A model generated the notes under the pieces. It saw only the letters and a program-made list of their open reading frames with translations, did no database searches and was not told where the DNA came from. 64,000 nt of DNA from Filosporella fistucella. Its lineage: Eukaryota > Ascomycota > Leotiomycetes > Helotiales. Both the position numbers and the translations under genes were made by a program. The stretch covers positions 124,001 to 188,000 of the forward strand of contig JAQJZZ010000008.1 in NCBI GenBank assembly GCA_030077755.1, given 5' to 3'. This document shows positions 46,773 to 57,991 of the stretch, piece by piece (position 1 is the first letter of the stretch; every line of letters begins with the position of its first letter).

Positions 46773-47493
46773 ATGCGTTTCGCACCTTTTATTATCCTTT
46801 GTGGCTCCGCAGCCTTGACTTCTGCTGCTACACTGGCAGAGGTTCCACCTTTTCAGAACATTACAGAAAGTCTCAATTCCACGGTGCCGGAAAGTCCTAA
46901 GATCCAAAATATCACCACTTCGTGAGATTTTCCAATCCTTTACAGTTCTGAAATGATTTTGCCGGCGCAAGATTTATATTGCTAACATGGTATCTAGATG
47001 TATAATTGCAGGACAAGAATTGCCCTTCATCTCAGCACATTGCAAGAAGGACAATGGGAAATACGGTGATTTGACTGAAATAAACCTAAATGAGTGCATC
47101 AAAAACAATAAGGGCTCCCTCGCCTGCGGAGGGTAAGTCATATCCCTTGGTCATGTTACTGAGCAGGACTCAGTGAAGAACTTATCGAGATTGTTTCAAC
47201 GCGAGTACTAATGTCTTGTAGATCTGGATTTAAGCAAACCTGCAGGAAGGACGAAAAGGCGAAAACTGGTAAAAAGGCAAAGTATTATACGACGCTAGAG
47301 GGTACCACGCTCAAAGCAAAATGCTTGACTACAGGCAGACCTGCCGAGCGTGACACTACTATCAACATAAGTAAGATATCCTTCTTTATCAGTCCTTCGG
47401 GTTGGTAGAGGTAAAGTGTTCGCTGTAACAGTGGAGAGCTAACAATTGATAGACCAATGCTTGAGTAACGTAGACGGCGAACTGATTTGTTAG
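46773..47493 (+). CDS. Small secreted protein resembling cyanovirin-N (CVNH) lectins, 157 aa
   Basis: CVNH proteins are two-repeat beta folds, several of which bind mannose-rich glycans. The ATG at 46773 opens a signal peptide (MRFAPFIILCGSAALTSA). Four exons, 46773-46921, 46998-47132, 47222-47370 and 47453-47493, are joined by introns of 76, 89 and 82 bp with good GT..AG ends. After a short spacer with Asn-X-Ser/Thr sites, the two halves show the CVNH pattern: FISAHCKKDNGKY, EINLNECIKNNKGSLAC, then GFKQTC, TTLKAKCLTTG and, across the last intron, INQCLSNVDGELIC. The phrase [IL]-N-x-C-[IL]-x-N-x-[GD]-G-x-L-x-C in both halves is the main evidence. It lies head-to-head with the NLR. Glycan binding is inferred; the short last exon is less certain. 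Confidence 0.65.
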
Positions 47494-49168
47494 TCTTATT
47501 TTTTGAGTTGAGACTGGAAGGTGATTAAGTCTGAGAAACAGCGCCAGAGTTGAAAAATTGGTTTACTTGGTAGTAGAGGAGTTAAGCCGCATAACTCGGA
47601 ATATATTTTACTGTTGAGTATCTGAATTTATTCCCTTCACGCACCTCTATTTCTGATGGAATTCGTGCCATCCTTCTTCTTTGGAACAACAGATTATTAC
47701 TGGACAACACCTAAAACCCCAAAAAGCTGACTAGCACAGCTTGGGAAAACTCTTGATCCTCCTTGATTCTACCTTCACTTGCCAGTGTAAGGCAGTTGTA
47801 TTTTTCCGATTTACATTAAGCGCTTGGAGTGTCCATCTTCGAAATGCCTTTTCAATGTATTCAAAACACAAACTTCTATACTTGTTGAATAGCGGTAAAT
47901 GATATACAGGTGAGAGTAGGTTCTTGTTTTCTTCTGCATGGGACTCTGAGAACATTTACCGTGCCTCCTTTCCCAGTACCGAAACCCATCCAAGCGCCGA
48001 TATCTCAAAAGAGTCTCCCAACACACCTGAAACCAATAACTTGTTGGTACTTCCTCTTGCTCATATCTAAATTTCAATTCTATTCTACGTTCATTCCGAG
48101 CCCCTACATGGTCACTGCATTGCCTCGATCTCTTCCTGCGTGTCAAAGGGAGAATAGACTTAATAAAATGTCAATGGAGGCAGATGGCTCAGTGGTAACC
48201 AATACTCCATTTTATTTATCCGAAATTATTTGACAATTAGAGAATAGACCTACGATACTATGACACTACAAATCACTGGATTACTTCAAAGAGACATGTT
48301 CGATCGACCCAATGCAAATGCACCGAATCCTACTGGGCGCGAATGGATTATCTTTTTAATTTGCATCGCGACTGTATTCCTGTTCTACAAAATCTGGCAG
48401 GAGTGGGAGACGAGAGGGAATATGTGGGATTTTCTTCATGGATCAATCTGATTGTTGCATTTGGGATGAGGTTTTGAAATCGCCGTCTACAAGACGTCGG
48501 AATGGGAGGGAGCAGAAGACCTAGGAGATCTGGATTGTCATCCATTTCTTCTAAGTTCAAGATCTTGTTACAAGGCTAGCGGTGGTTAGTCTGAGATGCA
48601 TGCATACCTCAATGAGTTCGAAAGGGGGATTGGACAGGACTATAGTATCGAGTTGGGAATTGTACTGTCTCAATTGACACTACAATCTAATAAGACTCCA
48701 TGCGCAATGAAAAGTCTATGACTTTACTCCATAAAATGTCTGTAAATAGGGCCTTGTCCATGCAGTTTAGGGCATGAGTAGCTGCATAAAACGGTGGATA
48801 CTAAGATCTTAGCTGCGGGACCTTATTTGAATCGGGGAGGAACGTGCACGATATACTGTTTAAACACTTGAGCAGATAACCACGACAATCATTTTATTCG
48901 ATGTAAAATTGGTTGTATGAAGATCAGTTTTCTTGAGATAAATATCGATACAGTTATGATCTGCCCTTGAATCGTTTTAAGAAGATTATAGGAATAAAAG
49001 TTGAGGGAGGGCATCAATGAAATATTACCGTCATGCTGCCAAAATAGTGACAACTAACTAAACGGTATGACAGAATCCAGGAAAGAACTATAATGGTACA
49101 CTTAAAAGTGTGGGAGGATATGATTAGATCATTTTAGTCCTCGCACAAAATACTTCGTCACGTCCATC
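47494..49168. other. Gene-poor spacer with one possible small gene
   Basis: Apart from the short frame at 48260-48451 nothing is supported. Frames at 47731-48233 on both strands overlap and lack domains. Confidence 0.4.
48260..48451 (+). CDS. Possible small single-pass membrane protein, 63 aa
   Basis: A complete frame from ATG at 48260 encodes a short N-terminal part with Pro and Asn, one hydrophobic helix (WIIFLICIATVFLFYKIW, about residues 29-46) and a short charged tail. The helix preceded by REW and followed by QEWETRG fits a membrane anchor. I recognise no family, and the length alone does not prove coding. Confidence 0.3.
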   Translation: MTLQITGLLQRDMFDRPNANAPNPTGREWIIFLICIATVFLFYKIWQEWETRGNMWDFLHGSI

Positions 49169-49369
49169 ATGAAATTTTACTCCAACTCAAATTCTCCTCT
49201 TAATATTGAACCTACACAACCAACAGCCACACATACGAATATTAAATTCCTCCAACGCCTTGACAACAACTCACCAAACTCCAAATATAGCACCTCACTC
49301 GATCGTCAATCTCTTCACCGACACAGCTTTCAACCCCTCAATAAACACCCACTACCGATCCTCCAAAAA

Positions 49370-49987
49370 ATGTCCTACCACACGCTCCCACGCACCTACA
49401 CCAGCACTCCTTTCCTCCTCCACCTCCTCCCAATAACAGCTCTCTCCCTCCTACTCACAACCTCCTTAACCCTCTCCTTCATATTCGTCCTTATAGCTCC
49501 AACCCCCTTCACCTACCCCCTTTGTTTCGGGCTCGTGTTCAACGTGTATGGTGCCGCTGGACTAGGCTACTTATTCGGTAGAGAAGAGAGAATCGTTTTC
49601 ATGGAGGACGTTGTGGAAGAGGGATTGGGAGGTGTATATGAGGAAGTGGAAGAAATAGTAGATGAGCGAGGTGTGAATGAGCCGGAGGTGGTGGTACAGG
49701 TAGAGAGGAGAGGAAATGAGAGAGTGATATCAAGAGAGGAAAGAATCATGCAGCAGAGAGAACAGAGGCTTCAGAGACTTCTGAATAGGGAGGAGAGAGC
49801 TAGATATGGGACTTTTAGTTCGAGTGAGAGTAGTGAGGGGAGGTATCATGGTGTTAGAGGTGTTAGGGAGAGGGAAGAGGAGAGATTGAGTAGGAATCGG
49901 GTGTTGGAGAGGGGCATCTTTGAGAGGGATGTTGAGGGGGTGGTGGAGGGAGAGGTGGAAGAGGGGATGGAGTGGTGGAGTATTTGA
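49370..49987 (+). CDS. Hypothetical membrane protein with charged C-terminal half, 205 aa
   Basis: I do not recognise it. From the ATG at 49370 the protein starts with a short hydrophilic part. Two hydrophobic segments follow (FLLHLLPITALSLLLTTSLT and FIFVLIAP..YPLCFGLVFNVYGAAGLGYLF, roughly residues 18-75). The rest is highly charged, with Glu- and Arg-rich helical stretches (EERIMQQREQRLQRLLNREE). An in-frame ATG at 49169 would add 67 polar residues; I prefer 49370. The plan is a membrane hairpin with a cytosolic coiled coil, an inference from composition only. Confidence 0.5.
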   Translation: MSYHTLPRTYTSTPFLLHLLPITALSLLLTTSLTLSFIFVLIAPTPFTYPLCFGLVFNVYGAAGLGYLFGREERIVFMEDVVEEGLGGVYEEVEEIVDERGVNEPEVVVQVERRGNERVISREERIMQQREQRLQRLLNREERARYGTFSSSESSEGRYHGVRGVREREEERLSRNRVLERGIFERDVEGVVEGEVEEGMEWWSI

Positions 49988-50429
49988 GGGGATTGTAAGG
50001 GGGTTGGTCGTTATTGGGTCTTAATTTGGAGTTTCACATAACCTGCTCTAAATGTATTGAAAGGTCCTTACTGTTCACTTAATAAGTTTTGGTTATTGGG
50101 TTTCCGCACCACATTCCTTATATATTCCCCTTCCTTTTAAGTATATCGAATAGAATTTCCGTAATCATATTTAATCTTACCACTTACCCAGAATACACAT
50201 CACAAAAGGATAGATATTTATTCCAACAGAAAAGTGAGAGAATATAAACCCGTCACACTTAGAATTTCACACAAAGAATAGGCTATGATATACTCTGCTA
50301 TAAAACGACCATCATCACTGATCCCATCAAATAAAACGCCAAAAATGCTGCCCTATGCTTGCATCGTAATATCGTTACTCCTTTCCTTCCCTGATCTCCA
50401 ACCTCTATATGAGAAGCCGACCGTAACCT
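49988..50429. other. Convergent spacer
   Basis: A 440-bp AT-rich region between convergent 3' ends. No gene seen. Confidence 0.5.
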
Positions 50430-52886
50430 CTAAGCCTCCACCGCTCTCTTCTTCCTCCCAAATAGCGTTCCTTTCCTCGTCCCCTGCCTCGCTACGTTAG
50501 GAGCGCCACCCATCTTCTCAATTCTTTCTCTCTCCCTCTCCTCTGCATACCCTCTCCTCCTCTCTGCCCTTCCCTTCTCAATTGTCTCCTGACTCAGATG
50601 TCCAAAGCCGTTTCGTCTCTTGAAACAAGCTTCCATAAGGGCATTGCAATCAACTAATCGGCGTGGGATAGTTTGAACAACCTGGAAAATTTCCATTGGA
50701 TCTGTCACACTTTTGATTTCAGACTCGCCGACTTTAAAGATGGTGAGAGCGATGCGGAAGAGTGTTTTGGAGCCTTCGTAGAAGAACGAGTCCCAGACGC
50801 GGAGGGTTGTTTCGATGGGTAAAGTGCCGATGAAACAGGACATGAACCAGGCTGTTGTGCAGAGGGTGATGGGAGGGAGTCGGAGTGCAGAGTGAGGGAC
50901 TGAAGAGCCATCTAATTCGCCACCGATTTTGGACCATACTTGGGGCATCATATCTTTAATGCTTGACATCAGCACGCCGAGATCGACATTTGCGCCTTCG
51001 AGGTTGAGTTCGTGAGTTCCTGGGAGGTAGACTCGGGTGATGATATTCAGCATCCAAAAGGATTTCTCTTCATTCATGAAGAGAAGAAGCAAGCCAGCAA
51101 GGAAGTTGAGAGATTGGCAATACCCGATTTTAGGATTGTAGATCGAAAACGCTTGCAAGACTCTCCGTAGTGACTTCAGAATTGGCGTTTCGGGTTGAAT
51201 TTGCTGACTATTCCGCACCTCCCCAGGGGCTAAAGGTGGCGGATCTGGTTTAAATTTGATGTTGTCAGGAAACGTTCGATTTAGATCTCGCTCGATAATC
51301 TCATCGTCTGTTTCGCTAACACCTCCGGCGGCTGCTTGTTTGACCAAGTTATCATAGATACCAGGATGATTTTCCACCATTGTTGGACCACCAGCATAAT
51401 AGAACCAAGCAGCACCTCTCCAGTCCGGTGGGATCCCTTTCCTCACGAATCGCTTCACCTTTACTGATTTGGGCGGAAATTTAGTTGGGCGATCAATATC
51501 CAAACCACTATCCTTCATCAAAGCAACCCATTTCTTCCGCCGTCGGATCAGATATTCGCTATAGGGTCCATTCCAAGCTTCATAAGCCGCCAGGGGAACA
51601 TGCTGAGTGTCCTTCCGAAACCCGTGCCTATCCCTCGTTTCGTCGAATTTCTCCGTCGCCGCCCTTGTAATCGGCCTAAGTAGAGGCGGTGGTTCGAAAT
51701 ATCTCTCCTGCACATCCAACTTCCCATCGAATCCATTGACATTCTCCGGCGTCTCTCTCCCAGCAGTCCGAAATATCTGAGCCGAATCTCGAATTATAGT
51801 ATTAGAAGGCGGCATCAAGCTCCCAGGCGGCGGTAAAGAATCGTTCATAGCTTCCTGTAATTCAGAAATTCTGTTCTGTTCCGAACTGGCAGTTGGCGGC
51901 CTTGTATTATCTTCCACTCCTGAATCCATAAACCCACTCTCGTACATACCAATCGCGTCATCTACACTCATACCCTCGTCTCGTCCAAATATAGACGTAG
52001 CTGAACTGCTTTTGGTCATTACACTACTCCTTTCCGTCCCACTGCCATTTAAGAAACTGGAATTCGTGGTCAGTGCGGACCGGAAACTGGCTCTTACTTC
52101 CTCCTCCTCGAAACCTGTTGGTCGAGGTATAGGTTCGCGTCTATGAGCGGAGTATGAGACATCTGGCTGAGTTATATCTCGTCTTGGTCTATACTGTGAG
52201 GAATTGTTGAGATTTCGCTGGCGGGAGTATATGGAATCGGGTGCTTGGTAGTCAGGTATTGAGGTGGAAGGTCGAAGAGGATAGGCCGGCATATTGGTCG
52301 CAGATTGGGACGACGAGGTAGAAAATCCTCTATCCCGAGAGGTTGCAAGATCAGTTGGTGTTCGTTCTTCATCGTGTGACTGTAATGGGAATGTTGCTGA
52401 TGGGTGAATTAGAGGTTTTGGAGAGTCATTCCGCTGCCGTAGACTGGGCTGTCGTGGTCTACTGAAATTGTCTGGAGGATCAGAGTATTTCCTTTCTGGC
52501 GTATTCCTTCCATCTGAAGACCGTGACCTGTATCCATTGTTCAACGCTCGTAGCCTGCTTGCCTCGGATGGTTTCTTGTGGAGACTCTGCTGCACGATCG
52601 ATGGAGAGGTGAACGATCTGCCATCAGGCTGTGTATGATGTGAAGTATATGGTCGTTGATGTGTAGGTAGAGAGTCGTCTCTCGACGGTAGAGGTAACTG
52701 AGGGATCTGCGGAAGTGATGGAGATGTAGGAGTAGTGGGGCCTGATGGTATGGAAGTTTTGGAAGCTGTCCTTGGGCGTGCAGGATATAGACTGAATTTC
52801 ATACTCCTCTGCCTCTTGACGTGTGAATTATCGACATGGAGAGAATCCGACGTCCCCAACCCATTGTGTCCATTCCCCGTATTCAT
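50430..52886 (-). CDS. TBC-domain Rab GTPase-activating protein, 818 aa
   Basis: TBC proteins switch off Rab GTPases on membranes by supplying an Arg and a Gln to the active site. The ATG at 52886 starts an intron-free frame. Residues 1-430 are Ser/Pro/Arg-rich and probably disordered. The TBC domain covers about 485-720, with KGIPPDWRGAAWFYYAGG at the start, the Arg finger in IIERDLNRTFPDN (Arg537), the Gln finger in IGYCQSLNFLAG (Gln591), and LPIETTLRVWDSFFYEGSK as the motif C region. Both catalytic residues are present, so it should be active. The basic C-terminus (GTRKGTLFGRKKRA) follows a helical stretch. The style is that of the Gyp/Msb3-like fungal group; the exact Rab is unknown. Confidence 0.9.
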   Translation of the reverse strand: MNTGNGHNGLGTSDSLHVDNSHVKRQRSMKFSLYPARPRTASKTSIPSGPTTPTSPSLPQIPQLPLPSRDDSLPTHQRPYTSHHTQPDGRSFTSPSIVQQSLHKKPSEASRLRALNNGYRSRSSDGRNTPERKYSDPPDNFSRPRQPSLRQRNDSPKPLIHPSATFPLQSHDEERTPTDLATSRDRGFSTSSSQSATNMPAYPLRPSTSIPDYQAPDSIYSRQRNLNNSSQYRPRRDITQPDVSYSAHRREPIPRPTGFEEEEVRASFRSALTTNSSFLNGSGTERSSVMTKSSSATSIFGRDEGMSVDDAIGMYESGFMDSGVEDNTRPPTASSEQNRISELQEAMNDSLPPPGSLMPPSNTIIRDSAQIFRTAGRETPENVNGFDGKLDVQERYFEPPPLLRPITRAATEKFDETRDRHGFRKDTQHVPLAAYEAWNGPYSEYLIRRRKKWVALMKDSGLDIDRPTKFPPKSVKVKRFVRKGIPPDWRGAAWFYYAGGPTMVENHPGIYDNLVKQAAAGGVSETDDEIIERDLNRTFPDNIKFKPDPPPLAPGEVRNSQQIQPETPILKSLRRVLQAFSIYNPKIGYCQSLNFLAGLLLLFMNEEKSFWMLNIITRVYLPGTHELNLEGANVDLGVLMSSIKDMMPQVWSKIGGELDGSSVPHSALRLPPITLCTTAWFMSCFIGTLPIETTLRVWDSFFYEGSKTLFRIALTIFKVGESEIKSVTDPMEIFQVVQTIPRRLVDCNALMEACFKRRNGFGHLSQETIEKGRAERRRGYAEERERERIEKMGGAPNVARQGTRKGTLFGRKKRAVEA

Positions 52887-54069
52887 TCTCACTCATCCAA
52901 ACAATCATCCGCGAGTCAACAAGTCCTCCAGGTCCAAGACCCGGCAGATTCGCGAACCCTGGTATGTCACCTTTTGTACATAAGCGCTGTGTATATCGTT
53001 CCCGGGCGGCTCTGACAATCGTAGCAGACGTAGCAAACAATATATCACACAGCACTGAACTCCATGCAGTTGCTCGAGATATTTTGGTCGAAGAAGAGAT
53101 CAATTGGCGTCAGGGAAAGCGAGTCGTGGTATTTGTTTTGGGCTTTGATCTCGGATGTTTCGTGGAATCGGTGGTCCAAGCTGAAGCTGATATTACCAGA
53201 CTTCCTTTTCTGATGGATCATTTACCCAGGCAGATTCTAGCGGGACGGCATTTAAGTAAGAAAAGGAAGAAATTACCGACATGCAGTCGTGAGAAATAAT
53301 TTTGACAGTTCTCGGCGAAGAATTATTGAATTATGATGGGATCATAATTGGATATCTGATGTGCAGATTTAATGGGAGTGTATATATCATTTGCACCGTC
53401 GTCGCCCAAACCGACTATTGAGCAGACGGTGCGATGATGGCAGGTTGTTTTGGGGTAAGTGGCGGAAGGCTGCAGAGATCGCTGTGACTGGCTGCTACCG
53501 AGACCGAGTTACCTGAACCTGAACACGCTCGGCTGGCTCGCTGGGACTTTGTGTCGCGTCCGGGAGCAGGGAAGAAGCACAAGACAAGGGAGTGTTGTGG
53601 AGAGCGGGAGTAACGTGTGTGATTGTACGGGAGCAACTTGTACTAGACGCAAAGGTGGATCTCAATGTACGGAGATGAGATGAAGTAATGATATACAAAA
53701 CATATATCTGGGAAGGAATTGCTTGAGAGTTGGGATGACAATACGCTTTGTTATTCATCGGATCGAGGTTACACTATTTGTCTCTCGTCTGTTGTTTCCA
53801 TGGCAAAGACAGAGACCGTGGAAATTGCCCATGCACAAAAGCAAGACATTCAATGGGATCAGCCGTTCGTGGTATAAGAGGCGTGCTGCATGTTATCATC
53901 GGGCTCGGATGGCCTTTTCTTCAGTGGAAAAGCCTTTCAGCAAATAGACAAAGTTAAGGAATGCAAATCATCTATTCATGCTCAGCCTTGAACGCCAGTT
54001 CCAGTAGTATGCACCACTCCACCACCAACACTCCCGTCATGCCATCATCACCATTCCTTTTCGCCCATC
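52887..54069. other. TBC gene promoter and spacer
   Basis: Short frames only. A plus-strand frame at 52823-53299 overlaps the TBC start and has no recognisable domain. Confidence 0.45.
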
Positions 54070-54639
54070 CTACTTTGCGTACTTTTTGGTCATCTCCCTG
54101 GCTTCCTTATCAAATGCTTTGCGGTCCTCCTTGAACTTATTGGCTGCACCTTGCTCTACTGCATCGTCTGGAACAGGCTCTACCAGCAGCTGCTGTGTGG
54201 CTGTTAATACGCTCATAATCCTGCTGCTTGGCTTCCATGCTTCTGCTTTTAGTATACCAATGCACATGCTTCCGTGCTCGTCGAAAGTAACATTGGGGTG
54301 ATAGATGCGGGTTTTGAAGTTGATCTTGGGGGGCTTGAATGGATATTCGGTAGGTAAAACGAGGAGAAGTTGGAATTTGCCACCCTTAAAATCTATTAGA
54401 CCCATGTAGAGAGCAGTTTCGGAAGCAGACGTACAGCATATGGCGAGCCTTCTGGTCCATCCATTATAATATTCCAGTTGTGCACATTGTTGTCATCGAC
54501 AAGGCTGACCTTAATACCAGCTGGTGGGCTCTCGAGCACTTCTGCCAACTCCTGGAATAATATTAGTGCACTGAATTATCCTTATTTCTTGTTGGTATAT
54601 CCAACACACCTTTGTGATTCTCTTCTGTGAGCTCCCCAT
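54070..54639 (-). CDS. E2 ubiquitin-conjugating enzyme, UBE2L3-like, 153 aa
   Basis: E2 enzymes carry ubiquitin on a Cys and pass it to E3-bound substrates. Exons are 54610-54639, 54435-54551 and 54070-54384. The introns are 58 and 50 bp, the second ending TTTTAAG. The full UBC fold is visible: MGSSQKRITKELAEVL, YPFKPPKINFKTRIYHPN (HPN at 78-80), and GSMCIGIL with the active Cys90. The text AEAWKPSSRI after the Cys resembles human UBE2L3 (AENWKPATKT) more than the Ubc4/5 group, and the length is almost the same (154 aa in UBE2L3). If that holds, it would favour RBR- or HECT-type E3 partners. That assignment is inference; the E2 call is firm. Confidence 0.9.
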
Positions 54640-55203
54640 GTTGACGAGCGCGGGGTACTGGACGAAAGGCTGGGCAAGCTGTAGAAGCGTTTCGAGGCTG
54701 TATCCAAATATGAAGCTTAGATACTGGTATGTTGGTCTTGCGGAAGGGAGTATCAAGTTTGTTGAGAGCGGTAATGGGAGGCTTTATGTGTTTTCAAATT
54801 GCTGGCTGCCTTCACGTCACCGAAAACAGAAGAAGTTGGGCTGTGATGGTTTGACTTAATCCTTGTCACCTCTGCAGCGCTAGGGTGAAGTTCAGGCGAG
54901 GCTGCGGCTGAGCATGAGCTGTGTTTGGAATCAATCCTGAAGTAAGCATTTGAATTATATATTGACTTTGAAGGGGAAGTTGGTAATCTGCTACGCCAAT
55001 TTGGAGGTGAATGACAAAAATATTTTAAGGCTGAGTTCGGCTTGTGTAAGTAATTTGAAGGGTTCCCTCGTGCAAACAATTCCCCTATGACTTTGGATGC
55101 GAGACCTATCCAGACAAAGTTTTGGTATGATTTCATTCATGATTGTATTCGACTTTTACTACCATACAATGCCGGGTATCCCAAACGCCTGGAAAGCAGA
55201 TTT
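54640..55203. other. Spacer between E2 and SEC11 genes
   Basis: A 560-bp region upstream of the E2 start and downstream of the SEC11 stop. No gene seen. Confidence 0.5.
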
Positions 55204-55818
55204 TTATTCCCTCTGTAATACCACCACTAAACCCATGATGCCCAGCATCACCGTCTTCAACCATGGATGTTCGCTCAGCAGAATTGTAACGTATCCTACA
55301 AATGGTATGTAAGCTACCACGCTTCCGATAATGTCCTTTCGCTCAATGTAATCTTGTCCTCTCGCATACAATTCCGTATCGTCTGCTGCATTGTTGTCTC
55401 CTTTCGTAAGTAATTTGGCATCATCTCTGTAAAATAGTCAGTATTACTCAATTCCATATCTACAATCAGCTGCCTTTCGGATTGCTATGCTAAAGCAAAT
55501 ATAATATAAAAACAAGACTTACCCAACTCCGAACTTCCTAACTACTCGGTGCACAATCGGAATATCCTTCCCCTTGACATTATACACTACAATCTCTCCA
55601 ACCTTTGTCTCTTCGAGGAAGTTTCTATTCCACAAAAACAACAGATCTCCTCTTTGGAAAGCTGGTTCCATGGATCCGGACAGCACAACCACGATTGGAG
55701 AAGGCGAGTCGGCGATCACGGAGAGCCCTTTCCACATCATGAATGCGGTAGAGAGAATCAGGGCGAAATTGAGGAGTTGAGAGGCGGCTTGCCGCGGATT
55801 TTGGAGGGCGGAAAGCAT
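55204..55818 (-). CDS. SEC11: Signal peptidase complex catalytic subunit SEC11, 172 aa
   Basis: This is the ER membrane endopeptidase that removes signal peptides during translocation. The exons 55523-55818 and 55204-55426 are joined over a 96-bp intron (GTAAGT..TTTACAG). A membrane anchor lies at residues 17-38. The catalytic Ser49 stands in [12 protein letters not shown], the catalytic His90 in DIPIVHRVV and the Asp motif in [12 protein letters not shown], all as in eukaryotic type I signal peptidases (His instead of the bacterial Lys). The C-terminal helix [12 protein letters not shown] matches fungal orthologues, and the length agrees with yeast Sec11 (167 aa). This gene supports secretion of the many signal-peptide proteins in the window and is expected to be single-copy and essential. 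Confidence 0.96.
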
Positions 55819-56888
55819 GGCTGTGAGCTTGAGGTTTGGGTTTGGTGGGATTGGATGTTCTTAAAATGACTGTGAGGTACTGATTATCTGCAGGTTTGTG
55901 GAGAAAGGGGAGGCAGATTCTTCGAAATGGAAAACAGGACGTTTTAGCAGAGAAGAGGCGACCTGTTGATATTGTCGCGAACAGGTGCTGATGTTGAGCT
56001 GACCGGAGTTGTGGACACTTTTAGGTAGGTAAAGATGTGCAGGGTTATGCAGATGTGGGACGCGATTTATGCAACACGGTATGGATGCTGGGATGCAACG
56101 ACGTTTCATCGTGAATTATATTATATTTGAAAGCATTTTACTTTCAAATTTGAATCATGATCCGTATAGTCCCAGCATGAGTAAAGTGGCCCGTATATCA
56201 CTGTCTTGTATCTGGGCACAACTCCTGGTTGTTCGCTGACAAGCGCTCACTCCCTCATAGCTTCTTAAATGTGCCTAGTAGTAACACAATTGGTTCCTGA
56301 GACCTCGAAGTTTCAATCATTATTGCTCTCCGTTTTATAGCAACTTTGAGATATATCATGTCAGTTGCTTCATTGTCGGGAATATCATAGAAAGATATCA
56401 TCTTGGATTATCCCCCTGAGATGTGGTATCTAAGTTTTCAAACCTCTCCTGTTGCTGGCCACTTTCTACACGCAACAAATACTCACCACGGCGTGTCTGG
56501 CAGAGTTTAGTGTTCTTCCACAATTCCAGCAAGCATAATGTTTGATCTCATCGCGCTCCAGGAACCTTTCTTCCAAGAACATGTCTGTGAAGGAGGTATA
56601 TCTTTTCAGCTGATGATTTGAACATGCCATCGCTGCCACTTCTCCTCGTCAAGATGCTCCTTCTCAATCCGGCATCTAGGTAGCTGGTATTTCGCTCCTT
56701 CCTTACACTCCTGTCTCGTCCATGTTTTCTTTCCTTCGTCCATCATCTTCCTTTCTCCTCATTCAACACTATCTCAACCATCAACTTTTCAACGTTCTGC
56801 ACTTTCTTCATCAGCAAAACACTTGCAGGACCCTCAATTTGATAAGTTGATACATATCACCTAGACAATCGCTCTCTTTCCGGAAATA
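55819..56888. other. Divergent promoter region
   Basis: About 1.07 kb between the SEC11 start and the next plus-strand gene. CT-rich from 56650 to 56890, as expected of a fungal core promoter. No gene seen. Confidence 0.5.
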
Positions 56889-57991
56889 ATGTCTTCTTCT
56901 ACTTCTCTCCTTCCAAAGGAGCGAAAGAAGGATGATCACGTAGGTGACCTCATTCCACTCCATCAACTCTAACATCGAACAGCCCATCTTTCTTCGCGTC
57001 TGCCACTCTCCATGGACCAGCATTGGTCAAAAGGCTCTTGTTGGTCTTCGAGGCTTGACTGCAGCTTATATGCTGGTCAGCTTCATCGCAATCATCGATT
57101 ATGAACTCAAGCATACCAACCATGGCTGGTTGACTATCTTTCAGTTCTCCAACATCGAGTACTTCATGCAGGTTCTGTATCAAGGCATCGCTTTCGTAAG
57201 TCACCCCAGTCTCTCTCTCGCCGACCGTGCTAATGTCATGGCAGATCTGGACTTTCATGCACCTTCACTATCCTCACCACGGTAGTCAAACTCCTTCTGC
57301 CTCCACCCGCATTCAAAAATTCTTCTCGCCACCACGTCAACATGCTACAACCAAGAACCGCACATGGTTTAGCATCTTCTACACTGCTGCTAATACCTTC
57401 CCACATGTTTCGACCTTCATCCACTGGGCTGTCTTGGCTCCACAAAACAAGACTACCATTCCACGTAAGTCTTATTGACGCTCCTTCAACAGTGTAGCTA
57501 ACGACCCTCAGTCGACAAGATCTTCAGCACTGGGGACTTCACCAAGTTCTTTATTATCAGCAAGTATGGCATCAGCTCTCTTGTTGCTCTGATTGAAGTC
57601 CTCTTTTACAGCAGCATTAAGCGCCAAGAGGTAAGCTCACCATTCTTCCGGCTATCCACGCTGACAGATTGGGAGCCTACCCATGCCCACGTCACTGGTC
57701 TTGCAGTTCTCTCCTGGACCTATGTTGCTTGGACCTACGTTGGCAAGATTGTTACTGACAAGTATGCCTACTACTTCTTCGATCATGAGCAGGTTGGATG
57801 GGAGAAGGTGATCGCTGCTTGGGTCTTGTTCGCTGCTGCCTCCGAAATCTGTAGGTTACGTATCTTTTCCTATTTAACTTGGTTCACTAACCTCCCCAGT
57901 TTTCGGCATCGTATATGGTATTACCGGCATTCGCGAATATTTGACCAAGAGCGAGAAGAAGAGCGCTGGCTATCAACAACTTCCTCAATAG
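56889..57991 (+). CDS. Multi-pass membrane protein, 289 aa, six exons (FAR-17a/AIG1- or Rolling-stone-like)
   Basis: Exons 56889-56939, 56983-57195, 57245-57464, 57512-57630, 57676-57850 and 57900-57991 give one open frame. The five introns are 43-49 bp. The protein has about six hydrophobic helices: ALVGLRGLTAAYMLVSFIAI, YFMQVLYQGIAFIWTFMHL, FYTAANTFPHVSTFIHWAVL, YGISSLVALIEVLFYSS, VTGLAVLSWTYVAWTYVG and KVIAAWVLFAAASEIFFGIV. It has a short cytosolic tail ending QQLPQ. The order of segments (a QxxY helix, an IHW helix followed by a short loop, a helix with an LIE motif, and a helix after a His) recalls the FAR-17a/AIG1 and Rolling-stone-like families. I cannot choose between them, and no catalytic role is proven. 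The exon model is firm because all phases match. Confidence 0.75.

Noticed and set aside
52823..53299. 158-codon plus-strand frame overlapping the TBC gene start
   Set aside because: No ATG context, domain or homology pattern that I can recognise; the first part is antisense to the TBC coding region.
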